Positions 42,193 through 51,106 of a stretch of DNA of 64,000 nt are shown piece after piece. The DNA is from Streptomyces qaidamensis (lineage in GTDB: Bacteria > Actinomycetota > Actinomycetes > Streptomycetales > Streptomycetaceae). Location of the stretch: contig NZ_CP015098.1 in NCBI RefSeq assembly GCF_001611795.1, forward strand, positions 1,240,001 to 1,304,000, read 5' to 3'. The notes beneath the pieces are model-generated. The model saw only the letters and a program-made list of their open reading frames with translations, made no database searches and was not told the DNA's origin. Both the position numbers and the translations under genes were made by a program. Each line of letters begins with the position of its first letter. The first letter of the stretch is position 1.

Positions 42193-43071
42193 TCACTCCA
42201 CCGCGTTCAGCAGGTCGGCCAGCAGGTCGGGCCGTTCCAAGGCGATGAAGTGGCCTGCTCCCGGCACCTGCGTGAAATCGGCGGCCGGCAGCAGCTCCTT
42301 GTCGGCTTGCCGGTCCGACGGCCGCGACCAGTCCTTCTCCCCGTAGACGAGGTGGACGGGTGCCTTGACCTCGGGGTAGCGCGAGCGGGCGGCGATGAGA
42401 CTGGGCAGGCTCTGGTACACGGCCCGGGCGACGCTCGGGTAGCCGGGGCGGCTGCCCACCTGGAGGAGTTCGTCGACGTAGTCCGCCCGCAGCGCGGTCT
42501 TGTCGACCAGCCCGCCCTGAAGGATCCTGCGGAGGGCGGCCTTGGGTTCCACCCCGGCGATCACCGGGCCCACCCCCGGAGTGAGGACACCGCCGACCAC
42601 CAGACGGGCGAGAAGACCGGACCGGGCGATCCCACCGGGGAAGTCGTACGTGTTCACCGCGACGATACGCCGTACCCGCTCCGGCAGATCGGCCGCGGTG
42701 GTCAGGGCGAGCACCGCCCCCATGGACTCCCCGACCAGGGTCACGTCGTGGAGGTCGAGTTCGGTCAGGAGCCGCTTGACGCCCGCGCGCATGGCCGGCT
42801 CGTCGTACGAGGCCCCGGGGACGATCTCGGAGTAGCCCATCCCCGGCAGGTCGAGGGCATACACGGTGTACCGGTCCGCGATCAGCGGGATGAGGGCGCG
42901 GAAGTGCTCGGCCTGCGTGCGCACGGTGTGCAGCAGCACTACGGGAGCGCCGGTGCCCGCTCTGAGGTAGCGCAGGGTTCCCTCGTCGCTGCGGTGTCCT
43001 GCGCGCGGGGCGATGGTGTGGCTGGTGGTTCCCGGGATGTGAATCGTGGGACGAGGCTCTGGGCTGGACAT
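42193..43071 (-). CDS. alpha/beta hydrolase
   Basis: A 292-residue alpha/beta-fold hydrolase. LRYLRAGTGAPVVLLHTVRTQAEHF (oxyanion region), YALDLPGMGYSEI, nucleophile elbow TLVGESMGAVLALTTAA, acid region VHLVYGEKDWSRPSD and catalytic His in VPGAGHFIALERPDLLADLL. It would cleave an ester or C-C bond in a small substrate. The ATG at 43071 follows AAGGGAAG. Two palindromic TetR operators lie 100-140 bp upstream, so its expression is probably inducible by the ligand of the adjacent regulator. Confidence 0.9.
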   Translation of the reverse strand: MSSPEPRPTIHIPGTTSHTIAPRAGHRSDEGTLRYLRAGTGAPVVLLHTVRTQAEHFRALIPLIADRYTVYALDLPGMGYSEIVPGASYDEPAMRAGVKRLLTELDLHDVTLVGESMGAVLALTTAADLPERVRRIVAVNTYDFPGGIARSGLLARLVVGGVLTPGVGPVIAGVEPKAALRRILQGGLVDKTALRADYVDELLQVGSRPGYPSVARAVYQSLPSLIAARSRYPEVKAPVHLVYGEKDWSRPSDRQADKELLPAADFTQVPGAGHFIALERPDLLADLLNAVE

Positions 43072-43170
43072 CTCGCTGGCTTCCCTTTGCGTGAACTGCT
43101 GCGGACGGATGATTCGGATAGGGCCCGCCCGAAGGAGGCGTGACCACGGACCAGCCCTTGGATTCATCGA

Positions 43171-43209
43171 GAAACCGACCGGTTTCCATCATCGTAAACC
43201 GATCGGTTT
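43171..43209. promoter_or_regulatory. paired TetR operators upstream of the alpha/beta hydrolase
   Basis: GAAACCG-AC-CGGTTTC (43171-43186) and the perfect palindrome AAACCGATCGGTTT (43196-43209), with centres 24 bp apart. The same AAACCGnnCGGTTT sequence occurs twice in front of the TetR gene (43937-43970), which strongly suggests one regulator binds all four. Confidence 0.8.
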
Positions 43210-43334
43210 CCGAGCACAAGACTGAGGTTGCCACCCCTACGGCCACCCGGCTCCCCTCGATTGCGGGGAATCAGGGGCGGGAGCCATCGGCCTCGGGAGG
43301 GCACCGTCACGGCACCTGCCCGAAAGGGGATGCG

Positions 43335-43904
43335 TCAGCGCACGCCTGCCGCATCGAGCAGGGTGGTCACGGTGGGCGCGACGAGCCCGGTCAGATCGTC
43401 GGCTCCGATCCCCGCGCGGGCGCTGGCGCCGTCGAACACCAGGCTGAGCTGCCGGGCCAGCAGGTCGGGGTCGCCCGCCCCGCCCCGTTCGGCCTCGGCA
43501 CGGAAGAAGGCGGTCAGATTCTCTTTTACCCGGTGGGCCACCTGGCTCGCAGGGTGGCTCTGGTCTTTGAGCTCGACCTGAGCAGCCAGATACCGACAGC
43601 CCTGGAAGTCGGGCGCACCCGCCTGCTCCTCCAGCTGGTCGAAGACGTACAGGATCCGCTCGCGGGGTGAACGGCCGTCGTCCGCCGCCGGCAGGAGCCC
43701 GGCTGCGAAGACAGAGGCGCGTTCCCCCAGGCTCGCCGCCAGCAGGTCGTCCTTGCTCTCGAACAGCTGGTACAGGGAACGCTTCGACACCCCCGCCGCC
43801 TTGCACAGCGCCTCTACGCCGATGCCGACACCGTCTCGGTAGGTGAGCGTGGCCGCCGCCTCCAGCAGCCGCTCTCTGGTACTTGGCTTCACTTCGGTGG
43901 TCAT
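43335..43904 (-). CDS. TetR-family transcriptional regulator
   Basis: A 189-residue repressor. The N-terminal HTH (residues about 8-55) reads TRERLLEAAATLTYRDGVGIGVEALCKAAGVSKRSLYQLFESKDDLL. The C-terminal ligand domain contains GCRYLAAQVELKDQSHPASQVAHRVKENLTAFF, the TetR_C pattern of AcrR/YxaF-like regulators. Self-repression is likely through the AAACCG-nn-CGGTTT palindromes just upstream of its start, and the hydrolase downstream carries matching sites. Confidence 0.93.
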   Translation of the reverse strand: MTTEVKPSTRERLLEAAATLTYRDGVGIGVEALCKAAGVSKRSLYQLFESKDDLLAASLGERASVFAAGLLPAADDGRSPRERILYVFDQLEEQAGAPDFQGCRYLAAQVELKDQSHPASQVAHRVKENLTAFFRAEAERGGAGDPDLLARQLSLVFDGASARAGIGADDLTGLVAPTVTTLLDAAGVR

Positions 43905-43936
43905 ACCGCGAGGTTAACTCGATGCGGAGAAAATGA

Positions 43937-43970
43937 AAACCGATCGGTTTACAGTGCCAACCGGTCGGTT
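43937..43970. promoter_or_regulatory. paired TetR operators upstream of tetR
   Basis: The perfect palindrome AAACCGATCGGTTT (43937-43950) and AACCG-GT-CGGTT (43959-43970), centres 21 bp apart, 33 bp upstream of the regulator's start codon. Confidence 0.8.
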
Positions 43971-44257
43971 TACAGCGCGTTACCGGGGCGACCTCGCGCC
44001 GCCCACGGGCCGAGCGGGCATGTGAGCGGTTCCGCTACGCCGAGACGGCGGTCTTCTCGGCTTCGTCCGGGCGGAGACGCGGTGCGGCCCCTGGCGGCCG
44101 CCCGTCACCCCCGAAGCCGGAGATGCGGCCGCGATGAGCCCGACGACCGGCTCGCCGACACCGCCCTCCTCGTCGAGGTCTTGGCCAGCCACATGAAGAG
44201 GCCCCCGCAGGAGCAAAGGCGGTTTCCAGGGGTCGTTGCAACACGTGGTCGTGTTGA

Positions 44258-44960
44258 TCAGGCCGCGAGCAGTTTATGCAGACGCTCGGCTGGCGTCTCC
44301 CAGCCGGGCGTTTTGCGGGGGGGGGGGCCGTTGAGCTCGGCGGCGACCGCGGCGAGGTGCTCGCGGGGGTGGACCGCAAGGTCGGTGCCCTTCGGGAAGT
44401 ACTGCCGCAGCAGGCCGTTGGTGTTCTCGTTCGATCCGCGCTGCCAGGGGCCGGCCGGGTCGCAGTAGCAGACCGGGACGTCGGTGGCCAGGGTGAAGGA
44501 GCCGTGGGCGGCCATCTCGGCGCCCTGGTCCCAGGTCAGCGACCGCACCAGGTGGGCGGGCAGCATCTGGGCGGTTTCAACCAGGGCGTCGCGACAATGT
44601 TCGGCGGTGCGGCCGTCGGGCAGGTGCAGCAGCTTCACGTAGCGGGTGGCGCGCTCGACGAGGGTGCCGATGGCGGAGGCGCCGTCCTTGCCGATGATCA
44701 GGTCACCCTCCCAATGGCCGGGCACGGCCCGGTCTTCGGCCTCAGCGGGACGCGCTGATCATGACCATCGGGGTGGCGAAGCGTGGTGTGCGCTGCTGGG
44801 CCTGCCGACGGGGCTGCGGCGGGCGCGACCGGTGCGCAGGGCTCTGGCGAGTTCCCGGCGCAGCTCGCCGCGCCCCTGGACGCAGAGGGCTGATAGACCG
44901 TCTCGTGGGCCACGGACGCCCCTATAACGCGGGGGTGCTTGAAACCGGTCTGACCAGGTT
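44258..44960 (-). pseudogene. decayed IS30-family transposase
   Basis: The 3' half is open from about 44725 to 44258 and encodes the IS30 DDE core: VPGHWEGDLIIGKDGASAIGTLVER, LTWDQGAEMAAH, GPWQRGSNENTNGLLRQYFPKGTDL and ERLHKLLA. Upstream the frame is broken: VQGRGELRRELARALRTGRARR lies in one frame and VAHETVYQ in another. The N-terminal half is lost, cut off by the adjacent IS element. An 11-base G run (44317-44327) inside the gene turns the usual NGRPRKT into NGPPPRKT and may be a slippage site or sequencing weak point. Confidence 0.8.
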
Positions 44961-45071
44961 GAAGACCTCGCGGGCTGCGTATCGCTCGAGGCGATTTCGG
45001 TCCGCGGCGGCCGTGTGCGAACCGTGCGGCCGCCGTGTCCACATGCCCGGCTGCCGCCGGCCAGGGGGCTA

Positions 45072-45104
45072 ACGAGCTCGTGCACGGTAGGCGGTGAGAC
45101 GTCG
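45072..45104 (+). repeat. left 33-bp terminal inverted repeat
   Basis: Exact complement of 46088-46120; its inner part includes GGCGGTGAGACGTCG. Confidence 0.85.
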
Positions 45105-45111
45105 AGCCTGG

Positions 45112-46065
45112 ATGGTTGATCATGGTCAGGTGGTGGGGAACTCGACTCGTGCGGTGATCATCAGCAATCGGCGGATCACGGGCCTGACTGCCGCAGTGAT
45201 TGCTGAACTCGTCGAGGAGATCGGCCCGTTGCGGCAGGAGCGTCACCAAGCGAGGCTTGCCGCTCGACCGCGGTAGCGGGCTGTGGGCGCCGGCGCGAAG
45301 CACCGGCTGGTGTTCGTCGACCGGCTCCTGGCCACGCTCGTCCATCTTCGTCACGGGGTCACCCATGACGTGCTGGCCTGCTGGTTCGGAGTGGACCGCT
45401 CCACCATCACCCGGGCCGTCGGTGAGGTGCGGCCCCTGCTCGCCGAGCGAGGATGCACCGTCAGCCCCGACGTGCGGCTGCGGTCTCCGGCCGAGGTCGT
45501 CGACCATCTCGGCTCGAGCGGAACGACCGGCATCGTCGACGGCACCGAGATCCGGGTTCGCCGCCCGGCCACCGGACGCAAGGACCGGGACACGTTCATC
45601 TCCGGCAAGAACAAGCAGAACGCCGTCAAGTCCATGGTCGTCACAGACGGCGAAGGCCGCGTGCTGTGGTGCAGCCCAGCACGGCCCGCAAGCTGCACGG
45701 ACATCACCCAAGCCCGCCAGTTAGGGCTGGTCAGGCTCCTGGCCGACGGGCCCGCAGTCGAGATCCTCGCCGATGCCGGCTACCAGGGCCTGGGCGCCCA
45801 GACCGGCGGCCGGGTGATGACACCACCACACCGCAAGTTCAAGAAGAACGCCCCCCACTGGTACGAGGAGATGTACGAGCGCCAGCGCAAGGCACATTCC
45901 TCACGCCGTATCCGGGTCGAGCACGGCATCGCCCATCTGAAGAACTGGCGGGCCCTGGCCCGCCACCTCGGCCGCCGCGAGCAGATGAGCGACACCGTCC
46001 AAGCAACCGCCGGCTTGCTGTCCCCCCAGCAGACCGTGGACCTGAAGCCCACACGGCAGACGTGA
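45112..46065 (+). pseudogene. IS5-family transposase interrupted by an amber codon
   Basis: The frame opens at ATG 45112 (NSTRAVIISNRRITGLTAAV, VIAELVEEIGPLRQERHQARL) and meets TAG at 45274-45276, where a Lys (AAG) would be one base change away, then continues in the same frame to 46065. The distal part has the helix-turn-helix (LACWFGVDRSTITRAVGEVR) and DDE_Tnp_4 catalytic core (GIVDGTEIRVRRP, ILADAGYQGLG, RRIRVEHGIAHLKNWRAL). A GTG at 45283 could restart translation of a 260-residue product lacking the N terminus. Confidence 0.8.
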
Positions 46066-46087
46066 ATCCGGGCCGCACCGAAGCTCG

Positions 46088-46120
46088 CGACGTCTCACCG
46101 CCTACCGTGCACGAGCTCGT
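46088..46120 (-). repeat. right 33-bp terminal inverted repeat
   Basis: Exact complement of 45072-45104; ends the ISL2-like element. Confidence 0.85.
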
Positions 46121-46528
46121 CAGGGACGACTTCCGCAGGGGCGGGTGTCCGATACCAGGTACCCGCCCCATGCATACGGAATGACGATCACCGCCGACGG
46201 TCGGCCGCTCAGGCTGCTACTGCCAGACGTACCAACGGCAGTGGTACGTAGCCGAGTCGTCCCAAAAATCTGTGCTCGTTGTATCGCGCCGCGTGCCGCA
46301 CAGTGGTGCCGTGCCGCACCGGAGACGTGGTGAGGCGGTTGCCGATCGTGTTCCCCCCGGCCACCGCCCTCTCTTCGGAACGAGGGCCCGCCCCATCCAC
46401 CGCGGCGTGAACCGTGTCCCCGGACGTCGGCCCGACCGGCACCGCCGGGGCACGAAGAGCAGGACGCCACCCGGCGGGACTGCTCACCCGCAGCAGTCGT
46501 CCACGCTCCGACCAAGGAGATCGCCCCA
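46121..46528. other. intergenic stretch with a small palindrome
   Basis: About 400 bp without a recognisable gene. GTACCA (46229-46234) and TGGTAC (46242-46247) form a dyad with seven bases between, of the kind bound by MarR/HxlR-type regulators, and may be the old operator of the flavin-reductase remnant downstream. Confidence 0.35.
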
Positions 46529-46967
46529 TTGTCCCGCCGTTTCCTCTTCGTCCTAGGCGCCACCGCAGCAACGGGAACACCGAGTTGCTCGCGCGCCGGG
46601 CCGCCGCGATGCTGCCCGCCGACATCGAGCAGCAGTGGATCTCGCTCGCCGAGCATCCGCTCCCCGACTTCGACGAGCCGCGGCACCCCACGCGGCCCGA
46701 GGTGGGCAACCACGCGCTGCTCCTTGAGGCCACCCTCGCCGCGACCGACATCGTGATCGCCTCCCCTGTGCCATCAACAACCGGGCCGCTTTCATGAAGA
46801 TGAACTTCGGTGGCGTCCTTCACGGCAACGCCACCGCCCCGGGCGACGTCCTGGAGGACACGGAGGCGCCGGCGCACGCGAAGACGTTCTTCGCCCAGGA
46901 CGCGCCGCCCGCCTGCTTCCCGGGCGGCCGCACACGGCCCGAGTCCGACAGGGAATCCGCCGCATGA
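46529..46967 (+). pseudogene. remnant of an NAD(P)H-dependent FMN reductase/flavodoxin-like gene
   Basis: RRFLFVLGA begins in one frame (TTG 46529, after AAGGAGATC), shifts near 46570 to GNTELLARRAAAMLPADIEQ, QWISLAEHPLPDFDEPRHP and ATLAATDIVIASP, where the loop that carries the FMN-binding LYWYS and about 60 further residues are missing. The tail resumes as FMKMNFGGVLHGNATAPGDVLEDTEAPAHAKTFFAQDAP to TGA 46967. At least two frame changes and an internal deletion leave it non-functional. The parent would be a cytosolic flavin-dependent oxidoreductase. Confidence 0.75.
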
Positions 46968-47114
46968 CCGTCTTGCGGCGCCACCACGCCATTACCCACA
47001 GGTGCGCTGTCACGTCCTCCTGAAAGAGGCCGTGATGTCTCGCACTCACTCCGATTCGTGCACATGACGGTGGTCGGTACCGCCATCCGTCTTCCGTCGA
47101 CCGAGAGAGTGGTC

Positions 47115-47765
47115 ATGTCCACCGAACTCCCCGAGTCAACTGTTTCTCCCCCCGAGGGATCTCCCAGGGAATCCGCGTCCGGCCCTTCCCGGCGTACGTT
47201 CGTCGCGACCACCGCTGTCGGTGGTGCTGTCGTGGCCGGCGGCCTGATAGCGGGGCCGTCCGTGTTCGGCGCCGAGCCCGCGGCCGCCGCCGAGGCGCCG
47301 CCGGGCAGCCGCGTCTCCCTGACCGTCAACGGCAAGCGGCGCACCGTCACCGTCGACAACCGGACCTCCCTGCTGGACCTGCTGCGCGAACACCTTGGGC
47401 TGACCGGCTCGAAGAAGGGCTGCAACGCCGGTGCCTGCGGCGCCTGCACGGTCCTGGTCGACGGTCGCCGGGTCAATTCCTGCCTGACGCTGGCGGTTCG
47501 GCTGGACGGCGCAGAGGTCACCACCATCGAGGGCCTGGCCAAGGGAGACCGACTGCACCCGCTGCAGCAGGCGTTCATCGACCAGGACGCCTTCCAGTGC
47601 GGTTACTGCACCTCCGGCCAGATCATGTCCGGCGTCGGCTGTATCAAGGAGGGCCACACCGGCTCGCCGGAGGAGATCCGGGAGTTCATGAGCGGGAACA
47701 TCTGCCGCTGCGGCTGCTACGTGAAGATCGTGCGCGCAGTCGAGCAGACCGCGCACGAGAAGTGA
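47115..47765 (+). CDS. paoA: 2Fe-2S subunit of a PaoABC-like molybdenum hydroxylase, Tat-exported
   Basis: A 216-residue iron-sulfur subunit. An N-terminal Tat signal (SRRTFVATTAVGGAVVAGGLI) is followed by the plant-type 2Fe-2S domain (KGCNAGACGACTVLVDGRRVNSC) and the second 2Fe-2S helical domain (CGYCTSGQIMSGVGC ... GNICRCGCYVKIV). It transfers electrons from the Mo site to the FAD subunit. Gene order and the Tat signal match E. coli PaoABC (YagTSR), a periplasmic aldehyde oxidoreductase. It begins the operon; GAGAGAGTGGTC precedes the ATG. Confidence 0.9.
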   Translation: MSTELPESTVSPPEGSPRESASGPSRRTFVATTAVGGAVVAGGLIAGPSVFGAEPAAAAEAPPGSRVSLTVNGKRRTVTVDNRTSLLDLLREHLGLTGSKKGCNAGACGACTVLVDGRRVNSCLTLAVRLDGAEVTTIEGLAKGDRLHPLQQAFIDQDAFQCGYCTSGQIMSGVGCIKEGHTGSPEEIREFMSGNICRCGCYVKIVRAVEQTAHEK

Positions 47766-47777
47766 GGCACGATCTCC

Positions 47778-48758
47778 ATGCATCCCTTCTCCTACACCAA
47801 AGCCGCCGACACCCGGCAAGCTCTCGACGCGGGCCGTGACGGCGGCCGCTACATCGCCGGCGGCACCACACTGGTCGACCTGATGCGCGAGACCGTCGAA
47901 CGCCCTCGCACGCTGGTCGACATCAGCGGCCTTCCGCTGCGCGAGATCGTGGTCACCCGGCGCGGGGGCCTGCGCATCGGCGCGCTGGTGCGGATGTCCG
48001 AGGCCGCCGCCCACCGGGGGGTGCGCGCTCTGTTTCCGGTGATCTCGCAGGCGCTGGAGCTGAGCGCGTCGGCGCAGCTGCGCAATATGGCGACCATCGG
48101 CGGCAACATCATGCAGCGCACCCGGTGCACGTACTTCCGCGATGTGACGGCCGCCTGCAACAAGCGTGAGGCGGGCTCCGGTTGCGCTGCCCTGCACGGC
48201 GTCAACCGCACCCACGCCATCCTCGGCACCTCCGACGACTGCGTGGCCACCCATCCCTCCGACGTCGCCGTGGCCTTCGCCGCCCTGGAGGCGACCGTGG
48301 TCCTGCTGGGGCCGGACGGCGAGCGGACCGTGCCCTTCGCGAACTTCCTGCTCAAGCCGGGCAGCACACCCAACCGCGAACAGGCCCTCCGCCGGGGTGA
48401 GTTGATCACCGCAGTGGAGATTCCCGCCCTTCCGCGTCCGCTGAAGTCGGGCTACCTGAAGGTGCGTGACCGGCAGTCCTACGAGTTCGCGCTCACCTCG
48501 GCGGCCGTCGCCCTGCACATCAGCGGCGGGGTGATCCGCCAGGCGAGGGTGGCCGCCGGAGGCGTGGGCACCGTGCCCTGGAAGCTCGCCGCCGTCGAGC
48601 GGCAGCTGATCGGGCGGCGGCCGTCCGAGGCGCTGTGGAGCCAGGCCTCCGAGCGCGCGGCGGACGGGGCCCGGCCCCTCGCGCACAACCGTTTCAAAGT
48701 CGAGTTGCTCAAACGGACCGTCGAGCGCCAACTGCGCGTCGTAGGAGGTGGCAAGTGA
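47778..48758 (+). CDS. paoB: FAD subunit of the molybdenum hydroxylase, with extra 4Fe-4S motif
   Basis: A 326-residue CO-dehydrogenase/xanthine-dehydrogenase FAD-binding subunit. FAD binding is at YIAGGTTLVDLMRETVERP and ATIGGNIMQRTR. Four cysteines in the inserted loop, residues 117, 127, 136 and 155 (TRCTYF, AACNKREAGSGC, DDCVATHPSD), match the [4Fe-4S] site that sets PaoB/YagS apart from ordinary XDH FAD subunits. It accepts electrons from the 2Fe-2S centres and passes them to an external acceptor. It overlaps the Mo-subunit gene by GTGA. Confidence 0.92.
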   Translation: MHPFSYTKAADTRQALDAGRDGGRYIAGGTTLVDLMRETVERPRTLVDISGLPLREIVVTRRGGLRIGALVRMSEAAAHRGVRALFPVISQALELSASAQLRNMATIGGNIMQRTRCTYFRDVTAACNKREAGSGCAALHGVNRTHAILGTSDDCVATHPSDVAVAFAALEATVVLLGPDGERTVPFANFLLKPGSTPNREQALRRGELITAVEIPALPRPLKSGYLKVRDRQSYEFALTSAAVALHISGGVIRQARVAAGGVGTVPWKLAAVERQLIGRRPSEALWSQASERAADGARPLAHNRFKVELLKRTVERQLRVVGGGK

Positions 48759-50968
48759 GCCAGCAGCCACAGGCAGCCGTCGGAGCGCCGCTCTCCCGGG
48801 TGGACGGACGGCTGAAGGTGACCGGCCAGGCCACATACGCCGCCGACCACGACATCGACGGAGCCGTCCACGCGGTCATCGTCGACAGCAGCGTCGGCCG
48901 CGGACGGATCACCGGCATCGACACCCGCGCCGCCGACGCCCAGCCCGGCGTCCTGGGCGTCATCAGCCACCTCGACAAACCCACACTGGCCTACCGCGAC
49001 AACCCGGGCGCCTGGTTGGATCCCTTCGTCGGTGAGCGACTGCACGTCTTCCAGGACGACAAGGTCCGCTTCTTGGGGCAGCCCGTCGCCGTGGTCGTCG
49101 CCCGTACCCTGGAGGCCGCCCAGCACGCCGCGGACCTGGTGAAGGTCTCCTACGACGCCGAGAAGCCGTCGACCGACATGGCGGCACCCGGAGTCCGGGA
49201 GAACGACCCCCTGCCGCCGCAGAACTACGTGCGCGGCAACCCCGAAGACGCACTGGCGTCGGCGGAGGTCACAGTGGAGGGCACCTACCGGCTCACCCGT
49301 AACCACCACAACGCGCTGGAGCCGCACGCCACCATCGCCCGCTGGGACGGCGACAAGCTCACCGTGTGGGACAAGACCCAGTGGGTGGTGGGCGCGCGGG
49401 ACGAACTCGCCGCCGTGTTCGGCATGTCGGCGGAGAACGTGCGCGTCATCTCGCCGTTCGTCGGCGGTGCGTTCGGCAACGCGCTGCGTACCTGGCCGCA
49501 CACCACCATCGCGGCCCTCGCCGCCCGCCACATCCGCCGCCCCGTCAAACTGGTCCTGACCCGCGAGCAGCTGTACTACGGGGTGGGCTACCGGCCCGCC
49601 TACGAGTACGGGCTGCGTCTGGGCAGCACCCGAGGCGGACGCCTGACCGCGGCGGTCCACCGGATACGGGCCGAGACGTCCTCGTACGAGCACTTCGCCG
49701 AGGGCGTGATGAACCCGGGGCAGCTGCTCTACGCCACGCCCCACGTCCGCCAGGCGTATCGGACCGTGCCGCTGGACGTGAACACACCGACGTTCATGCG
49801 GGGCCCCGGCTGGTCCAGCGCCGCCTTCGCCCTCGAGTCGGCCATGGACGAACTCGCCCACAAGACCGGCATCGACCCGGTCGAGCTGCGGCTGCGCAAC
49901 GAACCGCAGGAGGACCCTGTCAACGGGCTGCCCTGGTCCACCCGGCGCCTGAGCGAGTGCCTGCGGACCGGAGCCCGCGCGTTCGGCTGGCACCGGCGCA
50001 ACCCCGAGCCCCGCTCCCGGCGGGACGGCGACTGGCTGATCGGCATGGGCATGGCCAGCGGTATCTACGACACCCTGCGCATGCGGTCCGAGGCACGGGT
50101 CAGGCTGGACGCCGACGGCACGGCCCTGGTCCAGGCGTCGACCAGCGACATGGGCCCCGGCACCTACACCTCCATGACCCAGCTCGCCGCCGACGCCCTC
50201 GGCCTGACCATGCGCACGGTCCGCTTCGAACTCGGCGACTCCACCTTCCCGGCGGCCCCGCCGCACGGCGGATCGCAGACCATGGCCGGCGTCGGCTCCG
50301 CCGTCCAGGACGGCTGCGACAAGCTGCGACAGGAGGCGATCAAACTCGCCGTCGAAGACGAGCGGTCACCGCTGCACGGCGTCGACGCCGACGACATCGT
50401 GGTCCGCGGCGGCCGGCTGCACGTCAAGGGCAACCCCGCGCGCGGGGAGACCTACCGGCAGCTGCTGGCCCGTAACAGCCGTACGCACCTGGAGACGCGC
50501 GGGACGTTCACCCCGAGCGGCGACGACCGGTACTCCATGAACGCCTACAGCGCGGTGTTCGCCGAGGTGGCCGTCGACCGGCGGCTGGGCCTGGTGCGGA
50601 TGCGGCGCATGCTGGGCGTCTACGACGTCGGGCGGATCATCAGCCCCAAGCTGGCCGACAGCCAGGCCCTCGGCGCCATGGTGGGCGGCGTCGGGCAGGC
50701 CCTGCTGGAGCACACGGCCACCGACCACCGCGACGGCCGGATCGTCAACGCCAACCTCGCCGACTACCTCGTCCCCGTCAACGCCGACATCCCCGACATC
50801 AAGGCGATCTACCTGGACGGAGAGGACCTCCACGCCGACCCCATCGGCGTCAAGGGCCTCGGCGAGATCGTGAAGGTCGGGGTCGCGCCGGCCATCGCGA
50901 ACGCGGCCTTCAACGCCACCGGCCGCCGCGTCCGCGACCTGCCCATCACCGCCGAAGCCCTGCTCTGA
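48755..50968 (+). CDS. paoC: molybdopterin-binding catalytic subunit (aldehyde oxidase/xanthine dehydrogenase type)
   Basis: A 737-residue Mo-subunit. The N-terminal AOX/XDH domain begins PLSRVDGRLKVTGQATYAAD; the molybdenum-cofactor regions are QWVVGARDELAAVFG, FVGGAFGNALRTWPH, MRGPGWSSAAFALESAMDELA, GTALVQASTSDMGPGTYTSMTQLAAD and PPHGGSQTMAGVGSAV. The base-catalyst Glu lies in GVKGLGEIVKVG near the C terminus. It oxidises aldehydes or N-heterocycles to acids. The GTG start follows GGAGGTGG and overlaps the previous stop. Confidence 0.92.
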   Translation: MSQQPQAAVGAPLSRVDGRLKVTGQATYAADHDIDGAVHAVIVDSSVGRGRITGIDTRAADAQPGVLGVISHLDKPTLAYRDNPGAWLDPFVGERLHVFQDDKVRFLGQPVAVVVARTLEAAQHAADLVKVSYDAEKPSTDMAAPGVRENDPLPPQNYVRGNPEDALASAEVTVEGTYRLTRNHHNALEPHATIARWDGDKLTVWDKTQWVVGARDELAAVFGMSAENVRVISPFVGGAFGNALRTWPHTTIAALAARHIRRPVKLVLTREQLYYGVGYRPAYEYGLRLGSTRGGRLTAAVHRIRAETSSYEHFAEGVMNPGQLLYATPHVRQAYRTVPLDVNTPTFMRGPGWSSAAFALESAMDELAHKTGIDPVELRLRNEPQEDPVNGLPWSTRRLSECLRTGARAFGWHRRNPEPRSRRDGDWLIGMGMASGIYDTLRMRSEARVRLDADGTALVQASTSDMGPGTYTSMTQLAADALGLTMRTVRFELGDSTFPAAPPHGGSQTMAGVGSAVQDGCDKLRQEAIKLAVEDERSPLHGVDADDIVVRGGRLHVKGNPARGETYRQLLARNSRTHLETRGTFTPSGDDRYSMNAYSAVFAEVAVDRRLGLVRMRRMLGVYDVGRIISPKLADSQALGAMVGGVGQALLEHTATDHRDGRIVNANLADYLVPVNADIPDIKAIYLDGEDLHADPIGVKGLGEIVKVGVAPAIANAAFNATGRRVRDLPITAEALL

Positions 50969-51106
50969 ATCCCGGGCGGCAAGGACCCCTCCCGTCATCC
51001 CGGCGGGGCCCCGAGGGCCGTCCCACACATCGGCCCGCCGCCGTGCCTCCCCATCCCCCCATGCCGGCACGGCGGCGGGTTTCGACCTCCCCCAGGAGAG
51101 CCACTC

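Larger units (their letters stand above)
45072..46120 (+). mobile_element. IS5-family (ISL2-like) insertion sequence
   Basis: A 1049-bp element bounded by 33-bp perfect inverted repeats, beginning ACGAGCTCGTGCACGGTAGG (45072-45104 and complement 46088-46120). The transposase fills most of it. No target duplication is seen (flanks CTA and CAG), consistent with insertion into the IS30 remnant followed by deletion of one side. Confidence 0.85.

Noticed and set aside
43980..44216. A short leftward frame between tetR and the IS30 remnant
   Set aside because: No recognised domain or ribosome site, and it lies in IS-flanking debris.
46229..46247. GTACCA-N7-TGGTAC as a functional operator
   Set aside because: Only a 6-bp dyad, next to a pseudogene and without a regulator gene; listed only as part of the intergenic description.
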